64,000 bases of DNA, taken from assembly GCF_030272615.1 (NCBI RefSeq), contig NC_081406.1:260387386-260451385 (forward strand), in the 5' to 3' direction. This document shows, piece after piece, positions 48,049 through 64,000 of the stretch. Under the pieces are notes generated by a model. It saw nothing but the letters and a program-made list of their open reading frames with translations, searched no databases and had not been told where the DNA came from. How positions within the stretch are numbered: position 1 is the stretch's first letter; each line of letters begins with the position of its first letter. Made by a program: the position numbers and the translations under genes. This DNA is from Cryptomeria japonica (Eukaryota; Streptophyta; Pinopsida; Cupressales; Cupressaceae).

Positions 48049-51000
48049 AAATCTTTTTTAGACAAAATGAGAATGGATGGGGAAGTGGAGGGGCAAACCA
48101 AAATAACAAACCTATTTGGCCCAATAAAGAACCCGACATCCCCCAGCCTGAACTAAAAATACTAACATGGAATGTAAGGGGTCTGGGAGCCCCTAGTAAG
48201 CAATGCTTAATTAAGTGTAGCTTAAAAAGAACTGACATGGATATGATAATGATACAAGAAACAAAACTAAACAGAGCAGACATGGCACAATTTAGTAAAA
48301 ATCTATATCAATGGCAGATGGAGGCAACAGATTCCTTTGGGGCGTCGGGAGGATTAGCATTACTATGGAAGAAAAACACAATAACGTATACTGGTTATGT
48401 CAAAATGCAGCATTGGATGGCAGGAAAAGTTAAAGCAATCAATAGAGATACAGAATTCATCATCATCAATGTTTATGGCCCAATAACCACAGAAAAAAAA
48501 AAAGCAGTTTGGTTAGAAATTAATCATTTTTTAACAAATCAAAAGGCTCCTCACTACATTATAGGGGGAGATTTCAACACTATTTTATATCAATCTAAGA
48601 AAAGTGGAGGTGCCAAGACAATTAGACAATCGCAAAAAGACTTCATGGAATGGGTAAATAATAATTACTTGCTAGAAATAAAAACTGATAAGAATGCACA
48701 CACATGGAATAATAAGAGGTCTGTCTTTTCTAATATATCAGAACTACTGGATAGATTCTTCTTTAAAGGGGACCTAAGCTCCTTTCAAGTCGAGATGAAG
48801 GCCTCGGTTCTCCCATGGTCAGGATCAGATCATTTTCCAGTATTGCTGGAACTTATGGGGGAACTGAAAATCAGTAGGAGACCTTTTAAATTTGAAAATG
48901 TGTGGCTCATGCATGAAGATTTCCTACCAAATATACAAAAATGGTGGACAGAATGTAATATCCAAGGTTCTAAAATGTTCCAAATAACCTTGAAACTAAA
49001 AGAAATAAAACATAAATTATTAGTCTGGAACAAGGAAAGATTCAAAAATATCTTCGAAGAAAAATTAATAATTGAAAAAGAAATGGATGAAGTAAATATA
49101 GAAGTCATTATGCATGGAATGGATCAACTTTTCTATAATACAGAGAAAAGGCTTCTAAAGGAATATGAAGATATCTTAACCAAGGAATAAATCTTTTGGA
49201 AGCAAAAATCCAGACAAGTATGGCTAAGTGAAGGGGATAATAATACAAAAAAATTTCATAATAGCGTTAAAGTGAGGAGAGCTAAAAATGAATCACACAA
49301 ATTGCTAATGAAGAAAACCAAATTATCACAGATCCAAAGATGATTGCAGAAGACGCTACCCAATACTTTAGAAACATACTGAATAACTGGGAACATTCAG
49401 ACCTGACGCACAGTCAGGACTTGATTAAAAACATACCGAATTTATTATCAAAGGAGGATAATCAAATGTTAAATGCCAAAATCACTAAGGAAGAGGTAAA
49501 GTATGCTCTATCCCAATTTTCAGGGGATAAGGCTCCTGGACCTGATGGTTTCCCGGCTAACTTTTATCAGAAATGCTGGCATATCATAGGTGATGAGGTA
49601 TCAGAGGCATTAGAAGCTGCTAGAAATGCTTGCAACTTTCCGAAAGAAATAAATAGTACATTTTTATCTCTTTTACCCAAGAAAGAAAATCCATCCAGAT
49701 GGGAGGAATTCAGACCCATATCCTTATGCAACATGACATATAAAATGTTAACAAAAATCATGGCCAACAGATTGAAAAAATTATTACCAGTTATCATCTC
49801 AGATGAACAAATAGGCTTTGTTCCAAATAGGTCAATTTTAGATGGGATAATCATTGTTCAAGAGGTGATTCATTCCATACAAAACCAAAAACAACCTAAT
49901 ATGTTAATTAAACTTGATATCAAAAAAGCCTATGATAAAGTGGATTGGTACTTCCTCTGCAGCTGCATGAAAGCCTTCGGCTTCAACAAGCAATGGATCA
50001 ATTGGGTGTATAGATGCATTTCAAGCCCTTGATACTCAGTCTTGATAAATGGAAAACCGGAGGGGTATTTTGGAGCAACAAGGAGCCTGAGACAAGGGGA
50101 TCCGATTTCCCCTTTTCTATTCATCATAATGCCTGAAGCTTTAGGAAGGGCCCTTAATGCTTCTAGAATTCAAGGTAGGCTGCAAGGTATTCAGATAATG
50201 ATAGGGGTAGAACCTTGCACACATCAACAATTTGCAGATGATACAATGATTCTAGGAAGAAGCAATCTCAAAGAAGCTAAGGAAATTAAGAGAATTCTAT
50301 TGTCATACAAGAAAGCTTCTGGAGAATTAGTAAATAACCAAAAATCTGAAATCTTCTACTTTAATACACCTATACATGAACAGAACAGCATAACAAACTG
50401 GTTGGGATATAAGATTGGACAATTACCATGCTCATATTTAGGAATACCAATTGACAAAGGAATAAGATCAACCAAGCTATGGGATCAACTCATTGATCGC
50501 ATCAAAAAAAGATTGTCATCATGGCGGGGCCTATGGTTGACAAGGGCAGGAAGATTGACATTGATCAAATCAGTCTTATCGGTAGTACCAATCTACATGC
50601 TTTCGTGCATTCCCTTATCAAAAGAGGTATATAAAAACATATCCCAATTCATCAGGAATTTCTATTGGCAGGGCACGGAGGATAAAAACAAAATAAAACT
50701 AATTGCTTGGGATAAAATTTGTAGGGAAAAGTGTGATGGGGGTACAGGTATAAGGAACTTGAAATGGCAGAACAAGGCCTTAGGGGCAAAATTGATCTGG
50801 AAAATATACGGTTCATCCAAAGCCAAATGGGCAAAAATTTTGAGAAATAAATACCTAACAACTAATCAAAAAGACGCAATATTTAGGGAAAAACATCTGC
50901 CAAAAGGCTCAAGAATATGGAACTTCATCAAAGAATGTAGACCCGTTATAACAAAACATCTGACTTGGGATATCCACAATGGCAAATTGGCCTTGTTTTG

Positions 51001-52372
51001 GGAAGACTCATGGGGGGACCAACCTCCAATAGATGTATTGATGGATACGTCTAAAATCAAACAACAGATGAAGAATCTCTAGGGAAATTATGTTAAAGAC
51101 TATATAACCCTTGAACCAAATTTGGCATTAGGATGGAAATGGAAAAACATGAGTACATTTATGCCTGAAAACAAATCCCAGGAACTTCAAAGGATTCTGG
51201 CTCTTAGAATGATCTCCATCAGAGAAGGGGAAGATAAATTAATATGGTCAGGCTCTAAGGATGGACAATATAATTGTAGGGATGGCTTTAAAAGAATATA
51301 TAAAGAGGTAAAAGTAAGCAAAGACCACATCCCAACTATTCTATGCTGGAACAAATTTTGCCTTCCCAAAGTAGGCTTCTTTACTTGGGCTGCAATTCAA
51401 AAGAAAGTACTTACTGTTGAACAATTCAAGAGCAGGGGATATGAAGGACCATCGATCTGTATATTATGTAGAGAAGATGAGGAAACAAGTGACCATATTT
51501 TCATGACATGCAAGTTTACTCAAAACTGCTAGTACTGGTTAATGGCACAGTTAGGATGGTCGGGAGCTATTAGCTCTTCCTTGATTGAATGGTGCTCATA
51601 TTGGCCAATTATCATGAGAAACAGTCTCTTTCATAATCTATGGATCTGTAGTCCATCCATTCTAGTCTGGGAAGTCTGGAAAGAAAGAAATAGAAGAATA
51701 TTTCAAGAAAAGGAAATGCAGGTAGAAAAACTAATAATAAGGATAGAAGCTGCAATTATTGAAACAGTTAATAGTAAGAACATATGTTTTCCATCATATG
51801 GGAAATCATTCACTGAATGGGATAATTTCATTAGAAAATAGTGGAATGGAATAAAAATACCCCCCTTTAATGGTAAAAAAGGAATTGATAAGGAAAAGAT
51901 TAGGAAAGCTTGTAAATGGCAACCACCGAAGTCGGGTTGGTTCAAATTAAATTTTGATGGTGCATCCAGAGGTAACCCTGGAATAGCAGGGGTAGGATGT
52001 ATAATTCACTTAGATAAAGGAAAATGCATGGGATCTAAGGCCATGCACTTAGGAAATGTCACCAACAACACTGTTGAACTCCTAAGTCTAACAGAAGGAT
52101 TGATTATGTGTAAAGAATTAGGAATATCCAAGTTGGAAATTGAAGGCGACTCAGCAATAATTATCAATGCAATTAGGAATAAAGGAATGCCTAATTGGAA
52201 GCTCAAGGGCATACTTGATAGAGCATTAGAGTTGCTTAACAATTTCAAAGATTACACTATTAATCATATTTATAAAGAGGCAAACTCGGCAGCTGATGAG
52301 TTAGCTAATTTAGGGGCAGATGGAACAAACAAGAAAACTATAAATAATTCAGAATCCATTCATAAATTATAA
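48045..52372 (+). pseudogene. LINE ORF2 (endonuclease, reverse transcriptase, RNase H)
   Basis: Overlaps the end of ORF1 by 4 bp at GTGA. The endonuclease has LTWNVRGLG, IQETK, NVYGP, GGDFNT and the SDHFP motif (48150-48840). After a TAA at 49188 and a one-base loss near 49288, the reverse transcriptase continues: DKAPGPDGFPANFY, FRPISLCN, IKLDIKKAYDKVDW (catalytic Asp), SLRQGDPISPFLF and FADDTMILGR. The C-terminal RNase H has LNFDGASRGNPG, NTVELLSL, IEGDSAII and ANSAADELA. Stops are at 49188, 50030, 51080, 51530 and 51839. No ATG lies near the start of the frame, so re-initiation from ORF1 is plausible. Confidence 0.93.
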
Positions 52373-54607
52373 TATGGACACACATATATTTGAAAATCAC
52401 ATATACACCTTTTAAAATGTGGAGTATGGTCTAGATACTTCTATATATATATATATGCAAGATTTATATATATATATATATATAAACATATATATACTAC
52501 TAGAGATGTCTATACATGAGCACATATATACAGAAATCATGATAGATATGTATATATACATATATAAATATTTATAACATATATATGTTTACATATATAT
52601 CTATGTATGGGAGCACATGTATAAATACCCTGATAGATATGTATATATATATATATGCTTATATATGTATTAAATATACAACTATAGATATAGATAAGTA
52701 TATGGAAACATACTGGGGGAAGACTTAGAATCAACATCTAATTGTTTATTTTGTAATGGGCACCTCTATCTATAGAATTTTGTCCTGACTAGTAGATATA
52801 TTTAGGGTTTTTTGGTATTGTCATAAATTGACTGACATATATAGCAACTGAAGAATGGGGTTTACATATTATGGAATATATTTTGTTTTTAAAAAAAATG
52901 AGCAGGGACATTCTAATGAAATTACATGAAGTGCTCTTTTTGAAGCAGAGTTTAATATTAAGCTCTCACAGCTGTGAGGATCCTGGAAATGGGCAGTAAT
53001 AGGGGGGAGGCGGGTTTGCAAATTTACAGCACTCACAGCAGCCCTGGCTTTGACAAAACAGGTAAAATAAAAGATGAAATATGAGCTAACAGAATAAAGT
53101 TAGAATGAAATTCTCCTTAATACAGTTTGTCTGTTTAATTTTAGTCTGAAAAAGGAGCTTCAGAATGGATGGAAAGATGGTATTAATATACATTTGCATT
53201 TATATATATATACATAAGATTATATATATATGAGTGCAAATGTATGACCTCTGGATGACCTAGGGGTAATTAACAATATCAACTAAGGATAGGCTTGATG
53301 AAGATATAGATTGTGATAACAAAATTTTAAATAGCTGACAATTTTGGGCCCTAGAATCTTTGTTTTATGTTTCTATTTTTTATATAGTACTGTGTGGCCT
53401 CAAAATGGAAAAGAAACGATAAACAGGGAAGAGGAACACTCCTTATTCAGCAGTAAACAATATTATTCCTAGGAAGTAGGAGATGATAATGTGACAGTTC
53501 AGAAAGGCTACAATATAGGATTAAGGAGAACTCAGGTAATATCTGTGAAAGAATGATTATGCTATCATGGTCTGGCATATGCTTCTCAGGTCTCTTAAAT
53601 TTTGGCTCGGGACTTCCGAGGTTGTGATGGTCCTTGAAAACTAAAGTTTAACACAAAAGATCAGACTTAAGGTCAAAATTGAAAACAAATTGGGGAAAGA
53701 TTAAATAATAGATAAAATTGTATAGTGACTTTCACTCTTTGACATATAGTTAAATTATATTCATGGTTAGGTTGTCGGTAGTTTTATTTCAGATTATCTG
53801 ATAGTAAATTTGGGCTAATACAGGCCTAAAACTCAGAAAATTATATGGTTAAAAGATGGAATTCCGTTTTCTATTTTCGGCAATCATATATATATATATA
53901 TATAGCATTTTAGATCTATCTCTGTGGCACTAATCAATCTGGTTTCCATCTGGCCAATTCGAAATCAAACCATTAAATCTGCAATTTTCCTACAGAATCT
54001 CAATGATTTATGTATTAAGTATATTTGGCAGACAAGCTATGGCATCTATCCACATTATAAATTATTGTAGCTTGGCTAATCTCTTAAATTGATGCTAAAA
54101 TGGCAAAGGTAGTTTCAAAATAAGAGATTACCAAGCTACAGTAATATTATTGAGGGTAGATGAAGGCAAGTATTGAATGGATGCTTTTGTCATTTGTCAT
54201 TTATCTATATAACAATGCTACTAACAAAATGGTAGGAAGGTGTGTGAAAATGTCTTTTGCAGATTCAGGATAGAGATCAGATAGCAAAGATGTAAATGCA
54301 GCAGGAAAGTCTATACGAACAAGGAATTCATAGCAGGGACAATGGCAACAAGAAATTTCATGTGTAACTTAACTCAAAGAAACGAATATGGCTTTGCCAA
54401 GAATGTATTCTCATTGTATATTCCTGAAAAAGGAATTATAAACTGAAATGTATACTGTATTTCTGATCCAATTAGGGATCTAGGCTAGACCGGAGGTTTT
54501 CTTTCCTCCATTCTTTCCTATCGGTGCCCACACTAAATGGAGGTGTATCTTTTATTAAGATAATATATAAAAATTTTGGCTTTGGCCTTTGACCAAAAAA
54601 AATATAT
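52373..54607 (+). other. LINE 3' UTR, 2.2 kb
   Basis: Noncoding, with TA-rich patches (52442-52690, 53195-53235, 53887-53905). It ends TTTGGCCTTTGACCAAAAAAAA just before the right target copy. The A tail is only about 8 bases. Confidence 0.8.
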
Positions 54608-54912
54608 ATATTGAAATAATAAATAATTTACAAAGAAAAATATTAGGATCAATTTTTTTTATCATTTCCACAATTACCTAATTTCTTTAAGAGAAGAGCC
54701 AAACAATTATATAGTCATTTATTTAGAATTTCTCTATCATCTATCAAATTAGTCATTTATTTAGTCATTTTTATTTGTGTGATCTCACCTGATGACCAAA
54801 TTAGTCATTTATTTAGTCATTCATAACTTTTTTATAAAAAAATACTAAAATTTGGTCTCGTGACTAAAATTTTTGGTCACGTAGTCATTTATTGGCCATA
54901 TTTCTACTAGTG
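54608..54912 (-). mobile_element. Right end of CACTA-like element 1
   Basis: Read on the minus strand, it starts CACTAGTAGAAATATGGCC at 54912 and has several AAATGACTAAATAAATGA subterminal copies. Its interior continues beyond the LINE at 46390-46131. The left end is not found. Confidence 0.7.
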
Positions 54913-55039
54913 TTGATACTTTTTGGAGGAAAATACTAAAGATTAAAAGTAGTTGTTCATGTTTTTCGATTCATTGTGAAGATCTAAAACAAAATTTGAA
55001 GTGAAAGAAGCTAGGGTAACAAATTAAAACCCTAGATTA

Positions 55040-55780
55040 CGCTAGTAGAAATATGGCCAATAAATGACCCGGTGACCAAAAATTTTAGTCACGGTAAATA
55101 AAAATGACCAAATTTTAGTCATTTTTTGCAACACAACTATAAATGACTAAATAAATGACCAATTTGGTCATCAGGTAAGAAAACACAACTATAAATGATT
55201 AAATAATGACTAATTTGGTCATTCGGTAAAAGAACACAACTATAAATGACTAAATAAATGAGTAATTTGGTCATTAGGTAAGAAACACAACTAAATGATT
55301 AGTCACATAAATAAAAATGACTAAATAAATGACTACTACTCCTCTCTACTATTAGTCATGAGGTATCCCTTGTTTGATAACATGTTATACACAAGTTGAA
55401 CATGCTCAACTACTAGGTACTTTATATTCTATGTGCATTTATACATAAATTTTGATTTATAATAGATTTTTTTTTTTAAATGACCAATTGTAATATTTTT
55501 GTATGTAAATTATTAATTATTTTAAATATTAATTTTATTTATAAATAATAAATAATTATATTAGCATATGTATTATATTATATTTTATTTTTATTTCCAT
55601 TAAAAATATAATAAGAATAAAAGTAATAACATTTCACCACTACTACACAAAAAAGAGGTTTAAAAAAAATTAAAAAACAAAATAATTATTTTCTTAAACA
55701 TTCAAATTATTATTTAAATTATCTTAAATTAAAATTAAAAGTATTTTGATTGCCTTAAAAAATAAAGATAGAAAAACTTG
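55040..55780 (+). mobile_element. Left end and interior of CACTA-like element 2
   Basis: Starts CGCTAGTAGAAATATGGCC at 55040 (one change from CACTA), with AAATGACTAAATAAATGACC subterminal copies near 55143, 55193, 55247 and 55317. Interior 55510-55760 matches the inverted interior of element 1. The far end is not identified. No transposase is seen, so it is non-autonomous. Confidence 0.65.
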
Positions 55781-57025
55781 CATTTTAGCATATTGACCTG
55801 CTAATTAAGGGCAAATGAATGGCACGAAGTGGATTTTTGTTAGTTTTTAATTTATCAAATGTTAGTTTTTAAAATTTATTAAAAAATGAAACTATATAAT
55901 AAATTATCGTAAATTAAAAATTAAAACTATTTTAATTATTATTACGCCGAAGGCGTCTCCTACTATGAAATGGATGGGCTAACTTTTCAAATCAATGGTC
56001 CATATTTTCTGAGGGACGTGCAAGGCGATTGCAACGTCCAACACCATTGATCATTTTACTACGATTTTTTATGTGCTTGCGTTTATGCCTTGCACTTCCT
56101 GTTTTGATGAAACCGGATCAGGGTCATCTGTGCTTGCCTCTACATGCTCCTCTGATGGCGGTGGACCAATAACGGGAACTCAAACTGCTATAGGTGGCAT
56201 GTATATATGCATGTCAGAGAAACGAATTTGAGTCCAATTGGTTGGCTCCCGAACTGGTATTTTGTAGCAGAGTATTTAAATCATTTTTTTGGCTGCCCGA
56301 GGAGATTTACGTCATTGTTTAGTGAGACTCTTTGAATTTCACAATTTATGCTAATTTTGTAGTACTGTCATGTTGTCTTTTGTGAGAAGTTGAAGCACCG
56401 TTTAATGTAAAATATATTTTTATTTATTACCACTTGCATGTGGTACGTCAACACTGTCGATGTCTATTCACCACTATTCATTTAATCTAACATTGGGAAG
56501 CAAAAAAAACACAAACAAATACATTTGTCCTTTGACTAATTCACACGACACAAAAGTTAACAACAGAAAAATCTGGATGTGCTAAAAAAGAATAGCATAA
56601 AAATGAAGGATATATATTATTTCTTTTTAAAGTTTAGTTTTATGTTTAAAATCAGTGCTTTGGTTTTCTTTAATTTAAAAAATAAAATTTATTTAAAATC
56701 AAAATTAGTTATGAGTAATAAATTAGGATTAAGATAAAGATTAAAGGTGAAAATAATTAAAACTTATTTATAATTATAATTAATTATAACTAAGAAATAG
56801 TCATAAGATTAAGTTATTATAATTATGAATATTAAATTATAAATATAATTATATATTATTAATTAAATTATGATTTAAATTATAATTAATTTGAGTATAT
56901 TTAATTAATTTAAGTAAAATTTAATTTTCTATTGCCATTAGTTGAAGTTTCATTTAACAATTCAATGTTCTCATTATGATGTATTATAAATTCAATTTAG
57001 AATTTTACATTTACATTACATAATT
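55781..57025. other. AT-rich DNA, no supported gene
   Basis: Copies of TTAAATTAAAAATTAAAACTATTTTA-like phrases occur near 55905 and again near 61265. A GC-richer island at 55950-56300 contains ACGCCGAAGGCGTC, a small palindrome. 56600-56960 is very AT-rich. Confidence 0.4.
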
Positions 57026-57357
57026 ATGCCAAGAGGCATCTACAATGACATCAAAATGTCTGTAAACAAAAATGCATTTTTGAAACAATTTGACACGCAA
57101 ATGACGGGTAAATGCATGAAATATGCCATGTTTCAGCTTTTGTGGACGTTTTATTTTATTACTCCAAATAAAATAGAATCCTTGTCACTTGTCTCCAGCT
57201 AGATTCACAACATTTTGCATGCAGGACTTTAATGGATTTGTATTCTTGATGTTTAGTATTTTAGAAGAACATTTATTTTACAAATAATTCTCTTCTATTA
57301 TAAGATATCTCTCAGCATATTTTACATATATTTTTTAAATATAAGTATACTAGTTAC
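57026..57357 (+). repeat. Third copy of the 330-bp interspersed repeat
   Basis: Same orientation and borders as the tandem pair at 44261-44917, from GCCAAGAGGCATC to AAGTATACTAGTT. Confidence 0.88.
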
Positions 57358-57507
57358 ATATGTAATATGTAATTTAATAAATACAATTATAATATAAGTT
57401 TAATGTTGACTAAAACTATAATTTTAGTTGATTTAAAATTATATTTAATAATTTATAATACAAAAATCATATAATAAATGTCAGTATAATTTATAATATT
57501 ATATAAA

Positions 57508-59060
<1,553 letters not shown>

Positions 59061-59560
59061 GCTATAGGACCCATTGATTGACCTCATGTACTACACATAT
59101 ATATGCAAAAAATAGACTAAATTTTTCCCTAATTAACCTTCCATATATCTATTTGAATAGATTATGGGCGGAAGAAGACTGGTTTCATCTCATTCAATAT
59201 TAAATTAAAAATCACAGTGTTGTTCAAAAAAGAAATTCCCTCCACTTAAAAGGTATAAAATGATTCAGGTGAAAAAGTCAAAATTCACATCATGATAGAC
59301 GTATATGATAACAAAAATTAATTAATTTAGTTGCATTCTCTTGTCCATGTACTCCTTTACAAACATAATTATATGTTATACTCAAGGCAATTTAAATTTA
59401 CTTTTAAAATTTATAGTTATATTTTATATTACGTTATAAGAAATCTAATATATATTTAATGTATAATATAAATATTATATATTAAAATAATTTAATAAAT
59501 ATAAATATAAAATTATATAATTGATAAATAATAGATTTTTATATAATACATATCAAATTA
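59061..59560. other. AT-rich spacer, nothing recognised
   Basis: No gene or structured repeat is supported. Confidence 0.4.
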
Positions 59561-59845
59561 ACATATAAATCATTTCAATATAAATATTATATATAATATA
59601 CCAATTGTAGAACAATATTAATATTTTATAATACAAATTATTAAATATAAATATTAAATTATTATAACTGATTTTAATATAACCAAATTAAATTAACATA
59701 TAAAGTATTTCAATATAAACATTATATAATATATCAATTGTAGAACATTATTAATATTTTATAATACAAATTATTAAATATAAATATAAAATTATTATAA
59801 TTGATTTTAATATAACCAATTATAATTAACATATAAATACAATAT
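59561..59845. repeat. AT-rich tandem duplication, about 134-bp period
   Basis: ACATATAAAT or ACATATAAAG starts units at 59561, 59697 and 59829. Each has a CAATTGTAGAACA block and ends in TTTTAATATAACCAA. Confidence 0.85.
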
Positions 59846-59869
59846 ACATACAATTTAAATTAATATGCA

Positions 59870-60960
<1,091 letters not shown>

Positions 60961-63900
60961 CCCTAACTCCTTAACCCTCTGTCACTCTTGTGGATAGTGA
61001 TTGTTTTTCTAATTCAAAGCTTTTGATTCACTCGTGTTTGGATCCTTGTAAATTAATGCATAGTTCATGTGAAGCTATTACTTCTCCATTAAGATCTGTG
61101 TTGCACAAACAAAATCATTTTCCAAATGGCCTACCAAATGACCTCATGCATTGCACAAATGTATAGTAAAAGTAGAATAAAAAAATTCCTAATTGACCTT
61201 CCACATGTCTTCGGCGTATTCATTGCACACCAAGGTGTAATTGCTAGTAAATAAAAAATTAAAACTATTTTAGTTGTCTTAAATTAAAAATTATGACAAA
61301 AAAATCATTTTTCATCAATAGGTCAGAAACGGTAATGAGGGAATTGATTTGCATGTTTTTTTAATTATTCCTCTCGAAAAAAGTCATGCCCTCCTCTCCA
61401 AAAAATAGTCCCACCCTTTGCAGATGACCTTCCTCATGAGAGATGAAGAAATTGCAGAGAACAGAACATGGGAAAGGACTACGTTTGGGATGTGCACAAT
61501 AATTTTCAAACCAATCTAGGTGTGTAAAATCTTCCCCTCCTTCACACATTAGGGTTTACAACAATATCTTCTATGGCTACATTTTTGGTTTGTATCCATT
61601 TTGTTGCTATCCATTCAGTCTAGTAGTTATGGAAACGTGGCCTCTTCTAGACGACAAAGCACTCATGACTTGTATATACTTGAAAACCTTGAATGCTATC
61701 TCTATATGTTATTGAAACCTATGTATTTGCCTTCATGAAAGTATACAAGGTCATGTAGATATACATTTTTTATCATATATATTTTTCTAGGTAGAAAGAA
61801 AAAAAAATTGTACTAACCTTTGTTTTTACTCAAATTTAGGGACATTTTATAAAGAAATTTGCATACATAAGATAATGAATTCAAGTAGACAAAAAAATGA
61901 CAACAAAATGCCAATATTATTGATGTTCACTAAAGGAATTCAGAATACAAATTACATCAACATACTTGCTGATTTCTAATAGTAGGAAAAAATCAGTCCA
62001 AACAAATGAATTTCTGATCCCATTACCCAAAAATGATATATGTAATTGCTTTCTACAAAAATGAAAATCCAACACAACAAGGTTGTTTTGTTCAAAAATG
62101 GTGCCACAGAATAATGATTATTGATGCAAATCATTGTCTAAAAATCTGAAAGTGATCACATAAATTGTTGCCTTATTGTTTATGCAAACCTGTAGTTTTA
62201 ATCTCCCAAATCTGCCTAGAATTCACTGGAATCTACTCCTTTGGTTTCCCTTTGGTTTCCCAAACAATATGGTGATATCATTAAGTTATTTCTTTACGAG
62301 GCTCATCACTCTTCAAGGGACCATTTCTATTTAGGCTTTAGGCATACCTTTGTTTGCAACAAGACCCCATGGAGACCCCCTTTTCTTCTAAAGAATTGTT
62401 TGATCTGTAATTTGTATTCTCTACTCCATGGAACTAAATTATTTTTCACTATAAATGGTATTAATATTTCCTACCTTTACTATTCGAAGATCTTTTTGGA
62501 CTGCCACCTCTTTTCTTGCTCTTTGTTTCTTATTGTTCATAATATTGTAACCATTGATTTTTTGAAGTGTTGATTTGGTCCTTTGATTGTACTTTTGAAG
62601 ATACTACAATTCTGATGGATCAGAATGCAACTTCAACGAGTTTCACAATTGGCCAAGTAAGTGCTTATGATAACCTTTTAATTCAAAACAATTTTATTGA
62701 ATATTAAGACTACTATCCGCAAAATTGTGTTAGAAAATTCTTAATGCAGAAAAAGAACTATCTATTATAGAAATAGGACTATATGCATTGCACTCCATTA
62801 ATTTTTACAATTTTTCTTGTATGCAATGAAAATTCTCTTAGTTGTCCCAATTTGGGAGGCTCATTGTTTTTATTAATTCAATTAATTGGTAGTATCTATC
62901 AATAACCCAATCAACATAGTTATATGTAGGATACTAGACTTACCATATTTATGATCCAAACTCTTCATATATCCATGATATTTTTTTTTTTTCTTACCTA
63001 TTATCTGTGGTTCTTCTATTTCTTATTTAGCTTGTCTCTTCTTGTCCAAGACCACTTTTTTAACTTTTCTGAGAGGAGGTGAGTTTAATATTATTTTGTT
63101 TCAAAACAATTATTTTGAACCATTCATTTTGCAAACCTAGTTGCAAAATAAATTCATTCTTGGCCTCCCCCAAAAGTAAGGGTCTACTGTAGTTTTGTTA
63201 TAAAAATATATGTGATTAAATGCATGCAAAAAAGGTTTTATAACTAGCCCATGCACTAGCCCTTATCTTCAACAACTTTGCATGTAAAGTTCTCTTATCT
63301 TTATGGGTCAAAATTGTCATAAAAGCATACAAAAAAGGTTTTATAACTCATGGAAATTCATTGTAAACTACCTAGAAGCTGCCTTCAACTAATAAGGCAC
63401 CCATGAGATGGCTCAAACTGCTCATGAATTGCTCTATTTGTCTCCATTTTAGGATTAAATTGATATTGAATTAAAAATCCATCTTTTACTCTTATATTAG
63501 CCATTGAACTAATCAAAACTCATGTATATGGTGATCTTGCATTGTTTAGATTTTATCTCATGTCACTGACTTTGACTCTAGCTCTTAAATAATTTGTCAT
63601 ATGCCCTTATCAATTCAGTTGGAGTTTTATGATATTTTAATGATATGCATGCTTTGTGTCTTGTTTTCACTGTGGCATATACTTTCTTTAAGGCTGCCTT
63701 TTGTTGGCACTGTGCCTGATCTTTCTTAACCCTAAATACACACCTCTTTTTTATGAATGATCTAAAGGTTGTACATAAATGCTTTCATGACTTGTGAGCT
63801 ATTTTTTAATGCTTCGTTGTTGCTCTGTAACCATGAAGAGACTGCTTACAAATGATCCTTTGACTATTATTATGTTCTGAGTGTGCTCTTTGTGCTTTAG

Positions 63901-64000
63901 AATGCACTTTCTGCTACTCACAAGGAAAACTATCCAAGATTTGTGTATCTTTGTCTTTCCAAGGCTTTTTATGAGTTATAAAGGCTCTTTGTTATCATTG
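60961..64000. other. Right edge, no confident gene
   Basis: Unique-looking AT-rich sequence. A possible short first exon (ATG at 62615, donor GTAAGT at 62657, 14 codons) is compatible with a gene continuing to the right but has no supporting motif. An open frame at 62241-62573 has no recognisable domain. Confidence 0.35.

Larger units (their letters stand above)
46390..54607 (+). mobile_element. L1-type LINE, 8.2 kb, full length but mutated
   Basis: It has a 5' leader, ORF1, an overlapping ORF2 with endonuclease, reverse transcriptase and RNase H, a 2.2-kb 3' UTR, and ends in GACCAAAAAAAA. It is flanked by a 21-bp target duplication. The damage is limited: three stops in ORF1, one frameshift and five stops in ORF2. 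Confidence 0.92.

Noticed and set aside
62241-62573. 110-codon plus-strand frame
   Set aside because: No motif, AT-rich composition, no splice or start context that separates it from chance.

Overview
This window reads as nuclear DNA from a plant with a large, repeat-rich genome. The evidence is the set of mobile elements: a chromodomain Ty3 element with a Met-tRNA primer site, a Tat-type Ty3 element with two RNase H domains, an L1 LINE with a DUF4283 ORF1 and a C-terminal RNase H, and CACTA-like ends. GT..AG introns are also present. A gymnosperm would fit, but the sequence does not prove it. I see no intact host gene. Nearly everything is nested, decayed mobile DNA, and many broken reading frames carry TAG, TAA or TGA where CAG, CAA, CGA or TGG is expected, which suits C-to-T decay of methylated cytosine.

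Layout. 1-3292 is the 3' end of an LTR retrotransposon with a broken post-pol ORF, a polypurine tract and an LTR. 3293-10914 is a 5'-truncated Tat-type Ty3 element, probably followed by the start of its 3' LTR at 10915. 13779-41143 is one minus-strand Ty3 chromovirus with long LTRs of about 3.9 kb; its ends carry a near-perfect 5-bp target duplication (ACTAG/ACCAG). Its right LTR was hit twice later: by a 13.3-kb DNA transposon (25891-39186, duplication ACAT) and by a solo LTR (39741-40809, duplication GCATA).

The 13.3-kb transposon is the most interesting object. It has 24-bp terminal inverted repeats, clusters of a CGCATACGCGCT-like motif near both ends and beside the inner gene, and two convergent split genes. 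The plus-strand gene has about ten exons with excellent splice consistency and an unrecognised product. The minus-strand gene is a broken DDE-transposase-like gene. Between and beyond the genes lie a 358-bp tandem array, a 76-bp array and kilobases of GA-rich DNA. It may belong to a poorly described superfamily; the 4-bp duplication recalls Sola elements, but that is inference.

43405-44025 (minus) holds a decayed coding exon that recalls the N-terminus of plant separase. 46391-54607 is a complete but mutated L1 LINE flanked by a 21-bp target duplication. It sits inside one of two CACTA-like elements of the same family lying back to back (ends at 54912 and 55040). From 57500 to 60960 the DNA is pyrimidine-rich simple sequence with long CT and TA tracts. 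61000-64000 holds nothing I can name with confidence.
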